Of a DNA stretch of 64,000 bases, positions 30,301 to 45,300 are shown piece by piece. Below the pieces are notes generated by a model that was not told where the DNA came from, made no database searches, and worked only from the letters and a program-made list of their open reading frames with translations. This DNA comes from Sphaerolaimus hirsutus. Lineage: Eukaryota; Nematoda; Chromadorea; Monhysterida; Sphaerolaimidae. Location: contig OZ038450.1 of NCBI GenBank assembly GCA_964036195.1, positions 3,226,701-3,290,700 of the forward strand, read 5' to 3'. The position numbers and the translations under genes are program-made. Each line of letters begins with the position of its first letter. Position 1 is the first letter of the stretch.

Positions 30301-33300
30301 TAGTGTGTGCAGCGCCTTTCTGACGGGCACCCGAAAGAGACGTTTTATTTTGCTGCCAAGACTCTCACGCTGGGTATACACCCATCTACATGGGATGTGG
30401 CGGGGTAGATTTTTTTGACCATGTGAAGTGTAGTTTTGCAGACACATTGCTGTTGTGTTCACAAGTTTTGGAGTACTTAACCGATGTAATTCGGGAGCCA
30501 CTACCAGAGCCTGTAAATGTTCTGTAAACTTTCAAATTGCTGGTGAAAAAATTAAAAGAAAATTTGACATTTTACATGGCATTTTACATGACATTTAACG
30601 TTTTACAGGGTCAGGGTCCACGTGAATACATGCATATCTCTCACTATTAGTTATGTATCTATAATTCATCGACTCAATTGTTATGTTCACCCACTTTCCT
30701 GACATTCAACACCCGCCACACCATATTCCATGTAGAGTAGTAAATTTTTGCTTCAAAAATCACTTTTACTGATAATATTAAAATGGGGATGGCTCAAAAT
30801 GTAGGAAAATTGTGTGATCATTATGTGAAGAAATAACAGGTGCCACTCCCAGACCCAGTAAAATGCCCCCCTGAACATGACATGCAAATTGCCAAAAGTC
30901 ATGTAAAATGCCATGTGAAATGTCAATTGTCATGCAAAGTGTCAAATAACATGTAAAATGCCCTGTGAAATTACAAATGAATTCAAAGTGTCAAAAGTCA
31001 TGTAAAATGCCCTGGAAAATAGCAAAAGAAGTAAACCATTTTGCAGAGACATTTGACATTTTACAGTGTCTGGACTCTGAGGGCTCACAGTTCTGTCAGG
31101 TCCAATGTCGCACACTGTATATCCACTCTGGATATATTTTTCTAAGCCCATCATTTTTGGGCGGCACATACACATACAGTATTTATAAAGTAAACGTAAC
31201 TAGCCCAATGGGAGGGGATGTAATCTCAATTCGCTTGATATATTAATACATATCACGTACACATGTGAAAGCTGGTACTTACATGCGCGTAAATAAATAC
31301 ATTCATAAAAAATGTATAATCAGTGGAGACACGTGGTAATCGCAACCCTGAAACTCAATAGAAAGCTTGAACAAATGCCAAAAGATACAGAAAAATATTT
31401 TCCAAGGAAATTTTTTTTCCACCCATTGTCAAACTGTATACGAGAGCAGCGCATATCATTAATCATGGCGGCGGCTTCCCACGGGGCTAACAAAACCAAA
31501 TCAACTAGGTACAGTGCCCCACCTCAAGCAGGTTTACAAGTGAAATGTAGCCGGCGCATGGGCAGGATTCTAATCAAAATGCTGCAGCGACACGGCATTT
31601 CATCTGCTTACACGATGATATACCATGATGCAAGAAAGGAGTGGTTTTTAAATGCATGGTTGCAGTTTAAAATGAATAAATTAAAAATACAAGGTTTTTA
31701 AATGAATTGATAACTAGTGCGATAACAAGTGATCGCGGAAAGTTTCAAGTGTCATGTAAAATGTCATACAAATTTTGTAAAATGTCTGTAAAAAGTTCAG
31801 CGATAAAATGATTATTTTTTAATTTGGATGACATTTTGCATGTCATTTAACACTTGACTGTACACCTTACAACGTGCGGAACTGTCACAAGTTTTTTTTA
31901 CAGCCCGATTCATGAAAGATCCCTACATTTTGACCCGAATGTGGTTCGGATGACCAAAAAAGCCGGGTTAAATCGGCAAAGGAAGGGCATCCCCGGCGTC
32001 CCGGAGGGGGGTCGACAGCGCACCACGCAAAATTTAATGTAAAATGTCCGGTAAAACATTTACTTTAAGGTAAGAAAACTTTACCAGGCACTTTACTTTT
32101 ACGTGACAGTTCACGGAATTGGTTAACTTGATTTGATGGACGGAATTATATTCATCACAGACCGTTTTTCTTCTAATAGAACAGCGCCGTTTGCGCCGTT
32201 CTATTTTTTCCTCAAATTTTTACCTGCCGTTATATTAGAGGCTGCTATCCTACTAGAGGCTGTCGTTTTGTTTTCGTTAGTGTTCGTATAAAAGTGCCAA
32301 AACCTGCCGTTCTATTGGAGGTGCCCTTCTATTGGTGGTATGCCGTTCAATCAGAAGAAATACGTTTTTCGCTAACCCCTGCAAAGCAGTCATTCAATCA
32401 GTGTGCCGCGTCATACCCCAATTTTCTGTCCAGACCGCTAGCAAAAAGTCAGTCCTTTGATCCGGCTGTCCGCATTCCGCCAGCTTATTATTTCATATCT
32501 AACTTCAGTTGGTTTGAAGCTCGGCCGACATGTTACGGTAATGAATAGAAATTTTAATCACGGTCTTTGCTAGCGTAATATTATTGATATGTTAGAAGCG
32601 ACGATATGATTGAGAAGAACAGTGCTGAAAACAAAAAAGCATATTTTTTTCTTGAAGAATGTTTTTTATTTTTTTTTAAACCCGCCAATAGTGAACTGGT
32701 GCCAATTCCGCAAATTGAGGAGTGAGAAGTAAAATGGCAAATGCGAAGTGAATTGAAAAGATAATTGGCAAAAGCGAAATGAAATGGCAAGTAAATTGTC
32801 AAAAGCGAAGTAAAAAAAATAAAAATTAATTTCACTTCGCGTTTGCCAATTTCCTTCTCAATTCACTTCTCATTTCACTTCGCATTTGCCATTTTCTATC
32901 TCTCTTCTCAATTTGCGGAACTGGCCCCAAAAACCGCCCTCAACTCAAAGACATGACCGCAAAATCTTTCAATGTTACCTGACACTCAAAAAGTGCAGCT
33001 TCATGTGCACTCGGCGCAATTTCTGTACTAAAAACAGGGTCGGAATGGAGAACACAGCGCAGCTACCTAAATACACGGTCTCTCACGCAGTAGTCATGCG
33101 GCGAGTAAATTTTTGCCCCCTACAGCACACTTTTTCCGTGCGCAGAGCAACGCGCAGTGCAGCACATCTGCAGCGTGTACATAAATGTTCGGAAACTTAT
33201 GTACTATCCGGGGGTTCGCCGCGACGCGGGGGGAAAAGGCCCTTTTTATGTTTAGCTCGATAGTTCTCGCAGGGGAGCTGAAAGTGAATCTCTGAGACGC

Positions 33301-36300
33301 GCGGCGAGGTAATTTTCACGAAATTCCATGGAAAACGAGCGCATGAAAATGTTAATCGGGCGCAAAGGAAAGCTATTACGTAAATACATGGTTAGGTAAA
33401 TACAAAAAGGCGCACTCATGTAGGTAACGTATGGAGTCGATGAAATGTATGAGACACGGCACCTGCAGACTGTGGAGTGGCACCATGCACTTGTATTTAT
33501 TTAGATGGACCGTTCGTAAAGTTCTGGGACAGCGCGTTTTCTGGCCGCAGCTGAATAGCTTCCGTATAACTGCCGTTTTCAGATTCACTGCGCCGTACAG
33601 TTCAAAGACTCTAGATTTCCGAAATACAGTACAGTAAATACAAGTCATTACCGGTAACCGGTAAAAAATAAACCATCACGTTAACGCACAGATCATAAAC
33701 ACCGTAAACCATGCGTACACCGGATCAAGTACCGCAAAATTGTCCCATGACTTTTTGACCACACCGAAAACTAAGTACCCACAAGCGCAATCGCAGCGCA
33801 ACGCAAAAACGGGGCTAACACGGGCGAGTTTCACGCTTCGAGTGAGTGCGTCCTCTGTTTTTGCCAGCTGCAGCTTAGCGCAATTTACAAATGTCTGAAG
33901 CGAGTCGACATTGGCATTGCCAAGTTCGACATTGAAGTTTGCGCACGGCGGTAGTGAAAAATTGAATTTTATTCAACTGGATTTGAATGGTTGTGCACTT
34001 TGAGGAGAGGTTTCAAATGTTCAGTTTGCAATTGCAATTTCCTATTTTACTGATAATTTTACGCGATTTTTCAGATGGTCGGAATACTTATCCACGAACG
34101 CAGAATAAGTAAATACAGCCAAAAAGCCGCGTAGAAAGCAGAAAAGAACCCACGGCTTCCTTCCGTTTCCCATGGCTACGCGGCGCAGTAAATTACTTAC
34201 CTCCAGAACACACTGCGACTAGCGCATACAAAGCTATGTCGGTGAAAAACGTGAATACAACTTTAAATTCACTGTATTTAAAACCAGGCGCCGACTTTGA
34301 CTGTGCAAAGGGCTACAAAAAACAAAAACGGAGGCTTCTAGGCTTGAGGCTTGACGCCCCGTGTGTGCATGCATAGCGCTGTGCCCCGAGCATGATATGA
34401 AGCATTAGTCGCGGCAGCGCGGCAGGAACGCATGCATAGTAGTGGGCACTGGCCCTGTGCCTGTAGACATGTAAACCCGCTCGGCATGTAAAAAGGTAAA
34501 ATATACCTAGCTAACAATAGTTATATAACCAAGTATATATCCCAAAATAGCGATTTCAAGGTGAAAATTGACAGAATGGAACAAAAATTGACAATTTTGA
34601 GTGAAAATTCGGGAAAAATCGCTCAAAATTTGCTCCACGTGAATAGATAGATAGCTGAGCGATTTGGGAGGCAGCCCGCTTCCCCAAACAATAGGTCTAC
34701 ATGTCGGGTTTACATGTCTAGGGAGCCTACGTCGTGGGCACTGGGCGCTGGTCATGGCGCGGCGCCATACCGTATTTCCTCGAATAACCCCCTCGAAATA
34801 CCCCCGCGTCTGAGCGAGCTGGGAAAAAAATACACCCCTCGAAATCACCCGCCCCCCCCCACGCAGCGTAAATTGCACTACCTGGGGCCAATTTGCATTG
34901 CTCCTATGTAAATCCATATTTTTTACTACGATCCTGCACGAAAATTTCTGCCGAACCAATAAACCCCCTCCAATTACTTTAAATTTGCTGGCGAAATAAT
35001 AAACCAGATACCGTATTACCTCGAAATACCTCCAGGGGGTTTATTATTTCACCAGCAAAATTTGAGGGGGATAATTCGAGGGGGGTATTCGAGGGAGTCT
35101 ATTATCTCGCCAGAAATTGTTGGAAATTCCCTATACTACATCACTCAATCATCGGTTTTAACGTGTTTCTGCATTGTTCAGATCACAAACTGTGGTATTT
35201 GTCATGTACGTTCTCTTTACATTCAATTTTAGGGGGCGGGGTATTTCGAGGGCGGGTTATTATTTCCTCAGCCTAATTTTAGGGGGGGTATTTCGAGGGA
35301 GGGTTAATTCAAGAGGGGGTTATTCAAGGGGGGGGGTTAATTCGAGGTAATACGGTAGTCTTTTTTGGCGCGCCTGGCGCACTTCCATGACTATATATGC
35401 ATCACATGCGACTTTCTGCCTACGTGACGCTCCATGACTGCAAATGAATTTTTCGATCAAGTTAATCGTGGTCGGAATTCAAATAACTTTGTGAATCTTC
35501 GCATCTTTTTTTATTTTATTTATATTTCTTTTTTTTATTATCTTCGCATCTTATGAACCCTCGATTCAAATATACATCAATTGCATATTTTTCTGCGACA
35601 AATCCTCATTCTACCCTGCCAGGTGGAAAAAACCCCATGTTTATATGTTTAACAACTGTAAATGGAAATATGGCAGACCCATTGTGAAAGGGCTTGATTT
35701 CTTTGTGTTGACTGCATGTGAACGGATCATGGTCTTGAGGTGCTCTAAACCACTAAAAATATTTCGGTGGCAATATGCCAGATTTGATACACACACTGTT
35801 AATACATCAACAAATATGCATCCATGCGCAGAAATGGAACTCCTTTAAACGCACTAATTCAAATAAATTTGCATAGAAAGCGTATTTTGTTGTTTCAATC
35901 TCGAACGCAAATGTTCATTCTAACGCCATCTGATGAATACGTTATCCTGGTATTTCATGCCAGGGGGCACTTCCGCAAGTGGAAAAGTGACAAGAAAAAT
36001 GGTCACTGATAAGTGATAAGTGAAGTTGTGACAAGTAAACTCAAGTGTTTTCATTTACAAGTTAACTTAAATAAACCTCTTATTTGTTGACACTAAATAA
36101 AAGGTTACTAGTGCCACTTCCAGACCCTGAAAAGTGCCCTGTCAAATTTCAAATGTCATGCGACGTTTCAAAAGTCCTTTAAAATGCCCTGTGAAATGTA
36201 ATTCCCTGGAATTCCCTTTAAAAACTCATTTACCAGTCTGGAAGTGCAAGCAGGAGACAGACCCGAGCCTTCTAAAGTGCAAATTCAAGTGTAAAACGTC

Positions 36301-39300
36301 ATGCAAAATGTAAAAATCAAAACAAAAAAGAAAAAATATTATTACTGAACTTTGCATGACATTTGACACTTTGCACGACAACTGACAAATTTGCATGACA
36401 TTTTGCATGACATTTCACACTTGACTTTACACTTTCCAAGGCTTGAAACTAGCCCCAGGGTGGGGTGCAGATCACATGCCCGCCACCGGCTAACACAAAA
36501 GCCCGACTGCATGCAGCACGGCTGGAAAACGCATTAGCGCATGATATAATACAATACACGTGATGCATGCAAAACACACGAGCGCATGCAAACACATGGG
36601 GCTCTTTCTATCATGATCATTCGAAGATGGATTTTGCACCTCCGTCGGGCTTGAAAACTGCAAATCCGGTTAGGATTTTTTGCACGGCTTTCCTCAATAG
36701 AAATATATATTCACGAGGTGATAGCGGGGGAAATGAAGATTGAATTTCAGACGCTATCACACACAAAGTCGGATTAGCGGAAACACGCCGCGTGTGCCAT
36801 AAGAATGTGCTGAGCAGAAAACAAGTGCTATATACTTTCTAACCCATAAATACTTAACATAAGCCAGGGGGTACTTTTGCATTCAAGTGATTGATTAAAG
36901 CTGTAAAAAGTCATGATGTTCGCATGACATTGTGTTTAGACTTTGCGTGAATCTATAACTCTAGTCAATGCATATTGTCACTGGCAATCTCACTCTGGAT
37001 CTGTTGTGAATATTAGCGGCCCACACACAAGTTGACTCGTTTTTGTCAACTTTTTGTGTCAACTCAGATTTCGGCTTCACGTGCCGCAGAGCGCATTTGG
37101 AGATTGCTCTGCGACACGTGAAACCGAAATCTGAGTTGACACACATTACATAGTTGACAAACGTGTGTCAACTAGTGTGCGGGCCGCCATTGATCAAAAA
37201 GCTACTCATACTTTGGAATAAAAGTGGGTGCGTATTTATAACTACACGAATTGTACTATAGACATTGCGCAAACTGTAAACACATAAATGTTTATATTTT
37301 TCCAGAAAAAAAACATGGCAGTCGTGAATTTCCCGTAACTAAAATATTCTACCGCAACATTTTTAACGCGGCAAAACATAAAAGCATCAAAACTATATAT
37401 TTATTTATTGTGTTCATATACCTAGTCCATCTAGTTATCCCCCAGACAGAGATTGCGTAGGCTCCATAACCTACAGATAATAAAAATTTCAGGCACCAAA
37501 CCAGCATCCTGTCAAACTGCTAGTCAAGTGTCAAGTGTCAAATATCCAATATCAAGTGACGTTTTTCATGACATGGAAACATGGAAACTCAGCGCTTGTT
37601 AAGACACATTACTGAGAGCCTGAAACTAGACAAATTACTTTGAGAAAACCCGGCAAGGACTTGACCGGACATGGAATTAGTCCCCGGCTTTCAAAATCAG
37701 CTTTTCAATTAGAATGATAAGCGCATAAAAATCGAGCATGACGTCAATTGCCCATGATGTCAATTCCACAATTGCAAAAAGTGGGGTATGATAAGTAAAT
37801 TAAATCAGGTAAAGAAGTCGAATTATTAGTCAACTCATAATAGACATGTATTTTTATTCAGTAACTTACATACATAAATATTTACTACTTATTATTCTAC
37901 TTGTTTCTTAACTGGACATATAATACCATCTTGAAACTTGCGGAATTTACCCCAGGTACCAATCCCAGGCCCTGTAAAATGCTCTGAGAAATGTAAAATG
38001 TCATGCTAAGTGTTAAAAACCATGTAAAATGCCCTGCCAAATGGCACACGTACAATACTGACTACATGACATATTTACATGACTTTGACACTGTGCATGA
38101 CATTTCGACAAGAACTTAACAACCTTCGACATTCAACCCCCACTGCGTCAATGGAAAATTTTTAAAAAAATTCTAAAAACTATTTTTAATGGAATACAGT
38201 CATTATTTGACATTTTACAGGGCATTTTAAGCGGTCTGGGACTGCACTATGTTTTCTGCACAATGTTTTTCGTGTTTATATTATGCAACTGACGGATTTG
38301 CAAAACTGAGAAAGACAACTCACTGATTGTAAAATGTATAAAAAATGAGCGCAGAAACTCGAAAGTGATTGCCTTAATTAAATGCGTGTGAATGACACTA
38401 TAAATTCAAATGAAGTTGCAGTGTTGAAGTGTTTTAAGTGCGGCACTTTGTCGATACTTTTCCCAGACCATAATTTACACTTAAGCACCTGTTGATAGAT
38501 AGTGATAATGGTGGGACAATTATTCCCTGTCCACATCGAAAATCAGAATAAAATAGTACGTTTGAAGTGAATTCGTCCAAAATCCGATAATCGAAGTCAA
38601 AAACGAACAAAAAAGTTTTAAAAATGGCAGCCGGCCAACCTCAACGCCTTGTGGGTGGCAAAATTTGAGAAAATTTCCGGCGAACAACCAACACAAGACA
38701 AAAGAGAAAAATTTGTGTTAAATATTTCAGATTGAAAAGGAAAAAACTCATCAAGTGAACCTTAAACTGAAAAGCTAACAATTCAAAAACTCCCCTTATT
38801 TAACCCCCCAACCAACCTCATTAGGACTTGGCACAGGAGTTGCATCCACATTGATACTCCCCGATCCCGATCCCGACGTGGAATCAGCTATGCTCACTCT
38901 CAACGTGTCGTCGCATCTGGACGACTCTAGGTCGATAACGGTCGATTTGCCTTGATTTTGTCGACTTTCTGGTTGATCGGAAATGATCAACGTTGGCTGG
39001 GATGACCGGTCGATTAAGATGAACGGGTCTGTGTGGGAAGGGGGTGGGGATTTAATACAATATTTGATGTGGGGGAACGTGTACTGTTATCAACAAAATA
39101 AACAGTTTAGAGGCATTTATATTTAACTTGGGCAGCTATTTTAATTACAATTGAATAAATACATTCGATTGGAGGAAGTTACTATGCTGCTAAAAAGTTT
39201 GTTGAAGAATCAGTTGTGCTGAAATTCAACTTGCTGTGTCAGATCGCCATTTCTACATGCAAAATTTTGTTCAATATTCAAACACTTTTCGTCATCACTG

Positions 39301-42300
39301 CGTCGTTACCGCTTCCACGTTTATAATATTGATTTCTTGAAAAAATTCCTAATAAATATCTTCAGAAAGCTTCTCAAATACCTCTCAGCGAGAAAAATAA
39401 AAACGATTGATAAAAATTCAAAAACTACAAAAAAAATTGTTGAAAAACGCGGGCACACCTTGACCTTTCCTCCCGGCTGGCACATCCAAGCAACTGTCCC
39501 ATTTCCCAGCAGCGAAAAAATCTGGCTGGCTGCCAATTTGCATCAACTCATCGCACGCCTCATCCAATCTCCTCCTGGCCAGCGCTAGTCGTCCATTTCC
39601 GACCCTAGTTTCCACCCTCCCATTATTATTGTTACTGGCATTTTCGTTGTTGACTAGCAGCGCCGAGGCGGACAGCATCTTGGCGGTGCCGCGGGCGCCG
39701 GACTCAAAGTTGGAGCGCGGTTTGGACAGCGATTTCGCTCGGCTTTGGCCAGATGATAGAGCGCTGGTTGAGACGGCCGCCTGGGAATTTAGGGGATTGA
39801 GGTTGGTAGATATGGGAATTAATATACTATGCGGACTTGATAGTCTGCACTCGCAGTGATTTATGTCTTAGGCTGGCAGACCGCCAACCGAAAACTTATG
39901 AAACTTATGAAAGTGAATCTTTAATCCTACCTTTACCTATTTTAGTAAACAGATACACCAAAACAAATACTCATCTATTTTAGTAAACGGGCAAACATTG
40001 CCCTCTTATGTTATCCAAGTATTCAGACTCTGAGCACACAATTGCGAGCTGAAACAATAAGTGAAAAACTATCACGCATAGCATACATAAAAATATCCCA
40101 AAAACAAACTGATTTGACACGCTCCATTGCCGCGCCCGGAATTGTTGTGTTAAAAACGAGTTTTGTCCGGAAAAAATCGCCTCTCAAATCTCCAGCGATT
40201 GCTCAAACTTCTATCAGAACAAAATACATGCACTTTTGGATGATTTTAGGAGGTTGTTGTCATTGATCCAACAAAGTTCGGCACAAACACGAGCGCAGAA
40301 AATTGCGAAAATTACACCGAAAATACTGATTTCAGGAGAACAATTTCGCCTCTTATCTCTATTATTCCAAATATGTAAATACCTGTGCACACAAATACAA
40401 CTAGCTGAAGTGATAACAAAACTGTTTATTTACTTACACTGTAAACAGTGTCAATAAACACATTTGCAGCATGTCACAAGAAATGGATACAACCATGGCA
40501 TCTTTTCATGGCCATTTTGAACAAAGTTACACTGTAAATTAGATTTTCTATCAAATTACCGCATTATAATAGCCGCAACTAAATGGGGGGGGGGGCTTGT
40601 AAACTATTTAATGTACATACACGAGATATTTACAGGTGGCGCGCATTTCTCCCAACGTTTCAACCGACGCGCATTTACGCGAAACAATTTTATTTTAGAC
40701 ATAAAATTTATGTAGTGAAAAAGGCCCATAACGTAGTGTATTTAAAAGTCCGCCGATTTATTCCTAAATAAACTGACACCCATACCACCGGAAAAACGTA
40801 GATAGTGTCCGAACCTTTCCGAACACTACTGTATACATAGGAATGCGCCACGCAGCTACACAGTTTTATACCCACAAGGTGTGCGTATAAAAAGTGCGCC
40901 GCAGTCATTTCAAAGGGGCGCTTTTTCCTATATTTTTTCCGCAATCCATTTACGCGGCGCAGTGAAGCTTAGCATCTGCCTTTCAGTGATGGAATCGCTC
41001 TGGGCCCAGTCCCAGACCCTATGTTTGACATTTTCCAGTGAATTTTACATGACTTTTGACACTTTGCATGACATTTGACATTCTACGGGGCATTATACGG
41101 GCATTTTACATGACTTTTGACACTTTGAATGACATTTGACATTTTACACAGCATTTTACAGGGCATTTGACATGACTTTTGACACTTTGCATGACATTTT
41201 ACATTTTACAGGGTATTTGATGGGCATTTTACATGACTTTTGACACTTTGCATTACATTTGACATTTTACAGGATATTTTACATGACTTTTGACACTTTG
41301 CATTACATTTGACATTTTACAGGATATTTTACATGACTTTTGACACTTTGCATAACATTTGACATTTCACAGGGCATCCTACAGGATCTGGGGGTACCCT
41401 GCCGAATTCCGCAAGTGCATAAGTGACAAAAAAGTTATTAGTGATAAGGTGACTAACTTTGTAATTCAAGAGACACGAATAAATTTGTAAATGAAAATAG
41501 TTGTCACTTAAATCAAATTTTAATGGCCACTTCACTTGTTATTAAATTTTGCTTGACCGTAGTGGAACTGGCCCCAGATGAAATGGTACAACGATTACAT
41601 TATGAATGAAAATGCTGGGCAAAGTCTGAATACTTGATCAAATGCATGCAATCAGATGATCTTATCACCAAAAAATTCAAGATTGCATATGGAAAGGATT
41701 TTGGAAAATAACCAATCACGACCCATGGTGGTTTTCGAACATTTAAGGATATATTGATATTCAACCAGCGCGGAACTGGGCATCATAGTAAAAATATGTA
41801 AAATAAAGTAAAATCATAACTGGGACCATTTTGTCAACATAAAATAATACACAAAACACGCTTAAAACGAAAAAAATATATATTGAATAAATAAATAGAA
41901 AATATACCGACCTACCTATTTACCTGTTTTTAGCATTTATCCCATTTAGACATTTGCATGTCTGCCTACTTGCATCGGTGTGTTCAAAAGAATGTTATTT
42001 CACCGTTAGCGATGGAAAAAGCTCCCGGTAAAATTGACAATTGGAAAATTTAGAGATCACTTAGAAGGATTTTTTAGCCATTTGAACCATGTCCTCAAAG
42101 GACGATCGACTATTTACAGCATAGAAAAGCGGCTGGCCGCGAATTTTCTGGATTATTAATTTTCTGGAAACAGATTGGCCCAATCAACAACAGATTTTTT
42201 CGCGATTTCATAATCGAGGCGTCTAATTCTAAAAGTCGACAAGTTCACAAAATGCGATTTTGAGTAAATCGCATTTTAAGTTTCAGACCCAATTCCAGGC

Positions 42301-45300
42301 CCGTGGTGCGTGTCCAATTTTCTCTCTCATGCTTTCCATGTCCATAAAATTCCATTCGGGCAGAGCAAAACTGTTTTGGGGAGGGAAATGGACTTGTCGA
42401 CTTCTTGCACGCGAGAACATTTTTGTTCCCGGCGACGACGACGCTGCCTATGGGAAATTTATGGACTTGTCGACTTTTAGAAATAGGTGCTCACAGTGGA
42501 CTTATCACATTTCTTGCGTTTTTTTCCCATAAAAAAGGATGCGGAGGATGGACTTGTCGACTTTTAGCCCCAAACTAAGTGGACTTGTCGACTCCTTGCC
42601 CAAATTTTTTGCATTTTTCCCAAAAAATGCCATATGGGCATGTGAGGTCAAAAAATTTATGAAAAATAATGAAAAATGTGCGGGAGTAGCCCCAGTGCAG
42701 AATAAATGTTTTGGGTATTCAAAGCAAGTGAAAGCATGAATAAGACAAGTGTCAAATGACGAGTACACTGACGAAGTTCGCAACGTAACTTTTAAGGCAA
42801 ACGCCACCATAACTTTAATTAGAATTTGGTTTTTGTAAAACATAATGAGTATTAAACGCCGCTGGCGCCGGCGCACTTTTACACCATTTTTTGCAGCTGT
42901 CAATTTCCAGCTTGACATTTCCAATACATATTTATGCACCCTATGAATATGGCCGTAAAAAGCAGAGGAAAACAAAACACAGTGGCTTGCAATAGATAAA
43001 GAACATTCATTTGTCATATAAACTTTCAAAATGCCTGGTAAAAAACACGTGATCCACAGTCATCAGACATTTTTTGTCCAGACGCGGCATTATAAACTTT
43101 TTGGGATACTTTACATCAAATAACGCAGCGATTCACAAATGAAAATAAATATAACCAATTTTTTTATTTTCTCCCTTTATTCTCATGTGAATTGAGAACG
43201 ACTTCAAACTCCCAAAACACATAAAATTCACAAGTTTTCGGTGGGGTCCAGAATAGGTTAAACTTATTCAATTTGCGCAAAACGCACAATATTCATGGTC
43301 AAATTTAATTTAGGCGCACAGTCCCGATTTCGCAGATGAATAATCAAATTTCCGGGGCAACAAAGTTTGACGTAAAATTGTACCTTGTACATATGATAAA
43401 ATTACAAAATACAATAGCTTTGACGTAAAATAGATGATAAAAATTTTAGGCGAATACACACAGACGCATAAAAGTATTTCCGTAAAAAAATCGGCACGAA
43501 AAGTGTCAATGACATCGACAAAATCGAGGGAAACCCATTATTTAACCACAGCGACTCGTAACCCATCGACTCGCAAGCCAAAGTACATCAAGATTAAAGC
43601 CAAAGTGCCTCGTCTCTAAAGCCACAGTCAACCAATCGACCCATCACCAAAAGTGTATCATTATTTAACCCCATTGTGTCATTATTAAAGCCATGCGTAC
43701 ATAGTGCATATTTTGTGTCATTATTAAAGCCATGTGTACATTATATTTACTTCATATTTATATGTATTTATTTACGTGCCAGAGGATACATGAGGGCGTG
43801 CCGCGTGCGCAAAAAACATGGAAATATGGGTTTACACGGTGACCCAATGATAAACATGCGTAATGTAGGATCAAATGACGGAAAAAAATACTCGCAAATC
43901 TAATAAATATATTGTGCCCACTTTTCATTACTGTAACTACTTTTCACTACTGTACTTTTCACTACTGTCACTAATGTAATATACCGTATTTCCTCGAAAT
44001 ACCCCCCCCCCTCGAAATACCCCCCCCCCCTCGTTTGACCCCCCCCCCCCCTCTCGGGACCACTATGAAACAATCACCCCCCCTCGAAATACCCCCCCAA
44101 ATTGAGTGTAAAGGGAACGTACATGACAATTACTGTAGTTTGTGTTCTGTGTACTGCAGAACACGCGTTAAAACAATGTCGGTGTCACGTTAGAACAGTG
44201 TACATACCATCTACATACTAATATTAGTCTACAGAACCTTATAAATGGCAGTTTTTGTTGCATTTTTCGACGTCTGCGTACGTTTCAGACGACAATTTCG
44301 TACTTGGTTTTCAAAAATTTTCTTGTGAAACAATAACCCCCCCCCCCCTCGAAATACCCGCCCCCCCTCGTTTAACCCCCCCCCCCCTCTCGGGACCACT
44401 ATGAAACAATCACCCCCCGGGGGGTATTTTGAGGAAATACGGTAAATACTTGTAATGTATAATTGGACAAACATATCTAGGTATACTTGGCGGACCGCAA
44501 AGTATGCACAGAATCCTACCATAATTTTATGAAGAAAAAAAATCTTGTGATCAATTTCGTAATTTATTATCACATAGTAAAATCTAAATATTTTGATATG
44601 CCATTTACATCTGTTATCCATCTCTCTGTTCACACCGAAATTCTCCATGATCCACTTCATCGAGCCAAACAGAAATTGGCCACACATGTCCATTCAAAAG
44701 CGGATTACCCAAAAAAATGGCTGTGAACTTACCGCCACATGTATTTAAAAACTATACATCCATTTTGTTTGTGTATCATTAAGTATTTCCCTGTATTGCG
44801 GCTTGCGAGTCGACGTATTGGCTTTAATAATGACACACAATAGCTTTAATAATGACACATTTTTTATGACCGTTTTGGCTTTAATGTCGCTATACTTTGG
44901 CTTACCTAGCGAGGTACTTTGGCTTTACAGTCGATGGGTTAAATATCGGGTAGCTTTAATCTCGCTATACTCTCGACAAAATCCACAACCAATTTTCGCA
45001 AAAATCCGACCATGTGATTACGATTTATCACGCCACATCTACGGCAATTTCTCATGCAAATTTTCACGCCCGAATCTGACAAGTAAGCCACCGTTTTGGG
45101 GGCCGTAAAATCGGGCGACCAAAATTTCGACACTCGCACTCCTTGCCTAAATATTTTCGCAATAAACTTTTACGATCCCGTTACAAAAGTGTCCGAAATC
45201 AGTGGCCGTAATGAAAACGGCGGCGCGGCAAAAAAATGCAAAAATGGTCGCATTTCTAGAGTGCAAACTGGCGGCAAAAATCGCAAACTTGATCAAAAAA

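Larger units (their letters stand above)
20553..38816 (-). other. intron between exons 8 and 9 (18,264 bp)
   Basis: Repeat-dominated: family A at 22.3, 24.5, 30.5, 30.8, 31.7, 36.1 and 38.0 kb, family D at 30.1 and 37.0, family F at 21.3, 23.9 and 34.5, family B at 34.8-35.4. No exon with matching phases was found, but a phase-symmetric exon could be hidden here. Confidence 0.5.

Noticed and set aside
31312..31701. Plus-strand open frame of 129 codons
   Set aside because: Slightly GC-richer middle but no recognised domain and no neighbouring exon in phase; not enough to call a gene.
34507..34959. Minus-strand open frame of 150 codons
   Set aside because: It translates family F and family B element sequence.
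41003..41396. CRISPR-like spacing of repeats
   Set aside because: The units are contiguous copies of a transposon arm without unique spacers, in a eukaryotic context.
42505..43029. Minus-strand open frame of 174 codons
   Set aside because: No recognisable feature; its C-terminal part translates the GTCGAC motif cluster, and no splice phase links it to the gene.
44229..44693. Minus-strand open frame of 154 codons
   Set aside because: It runs through the family B element; the Gly-rich part is translated from C runs.
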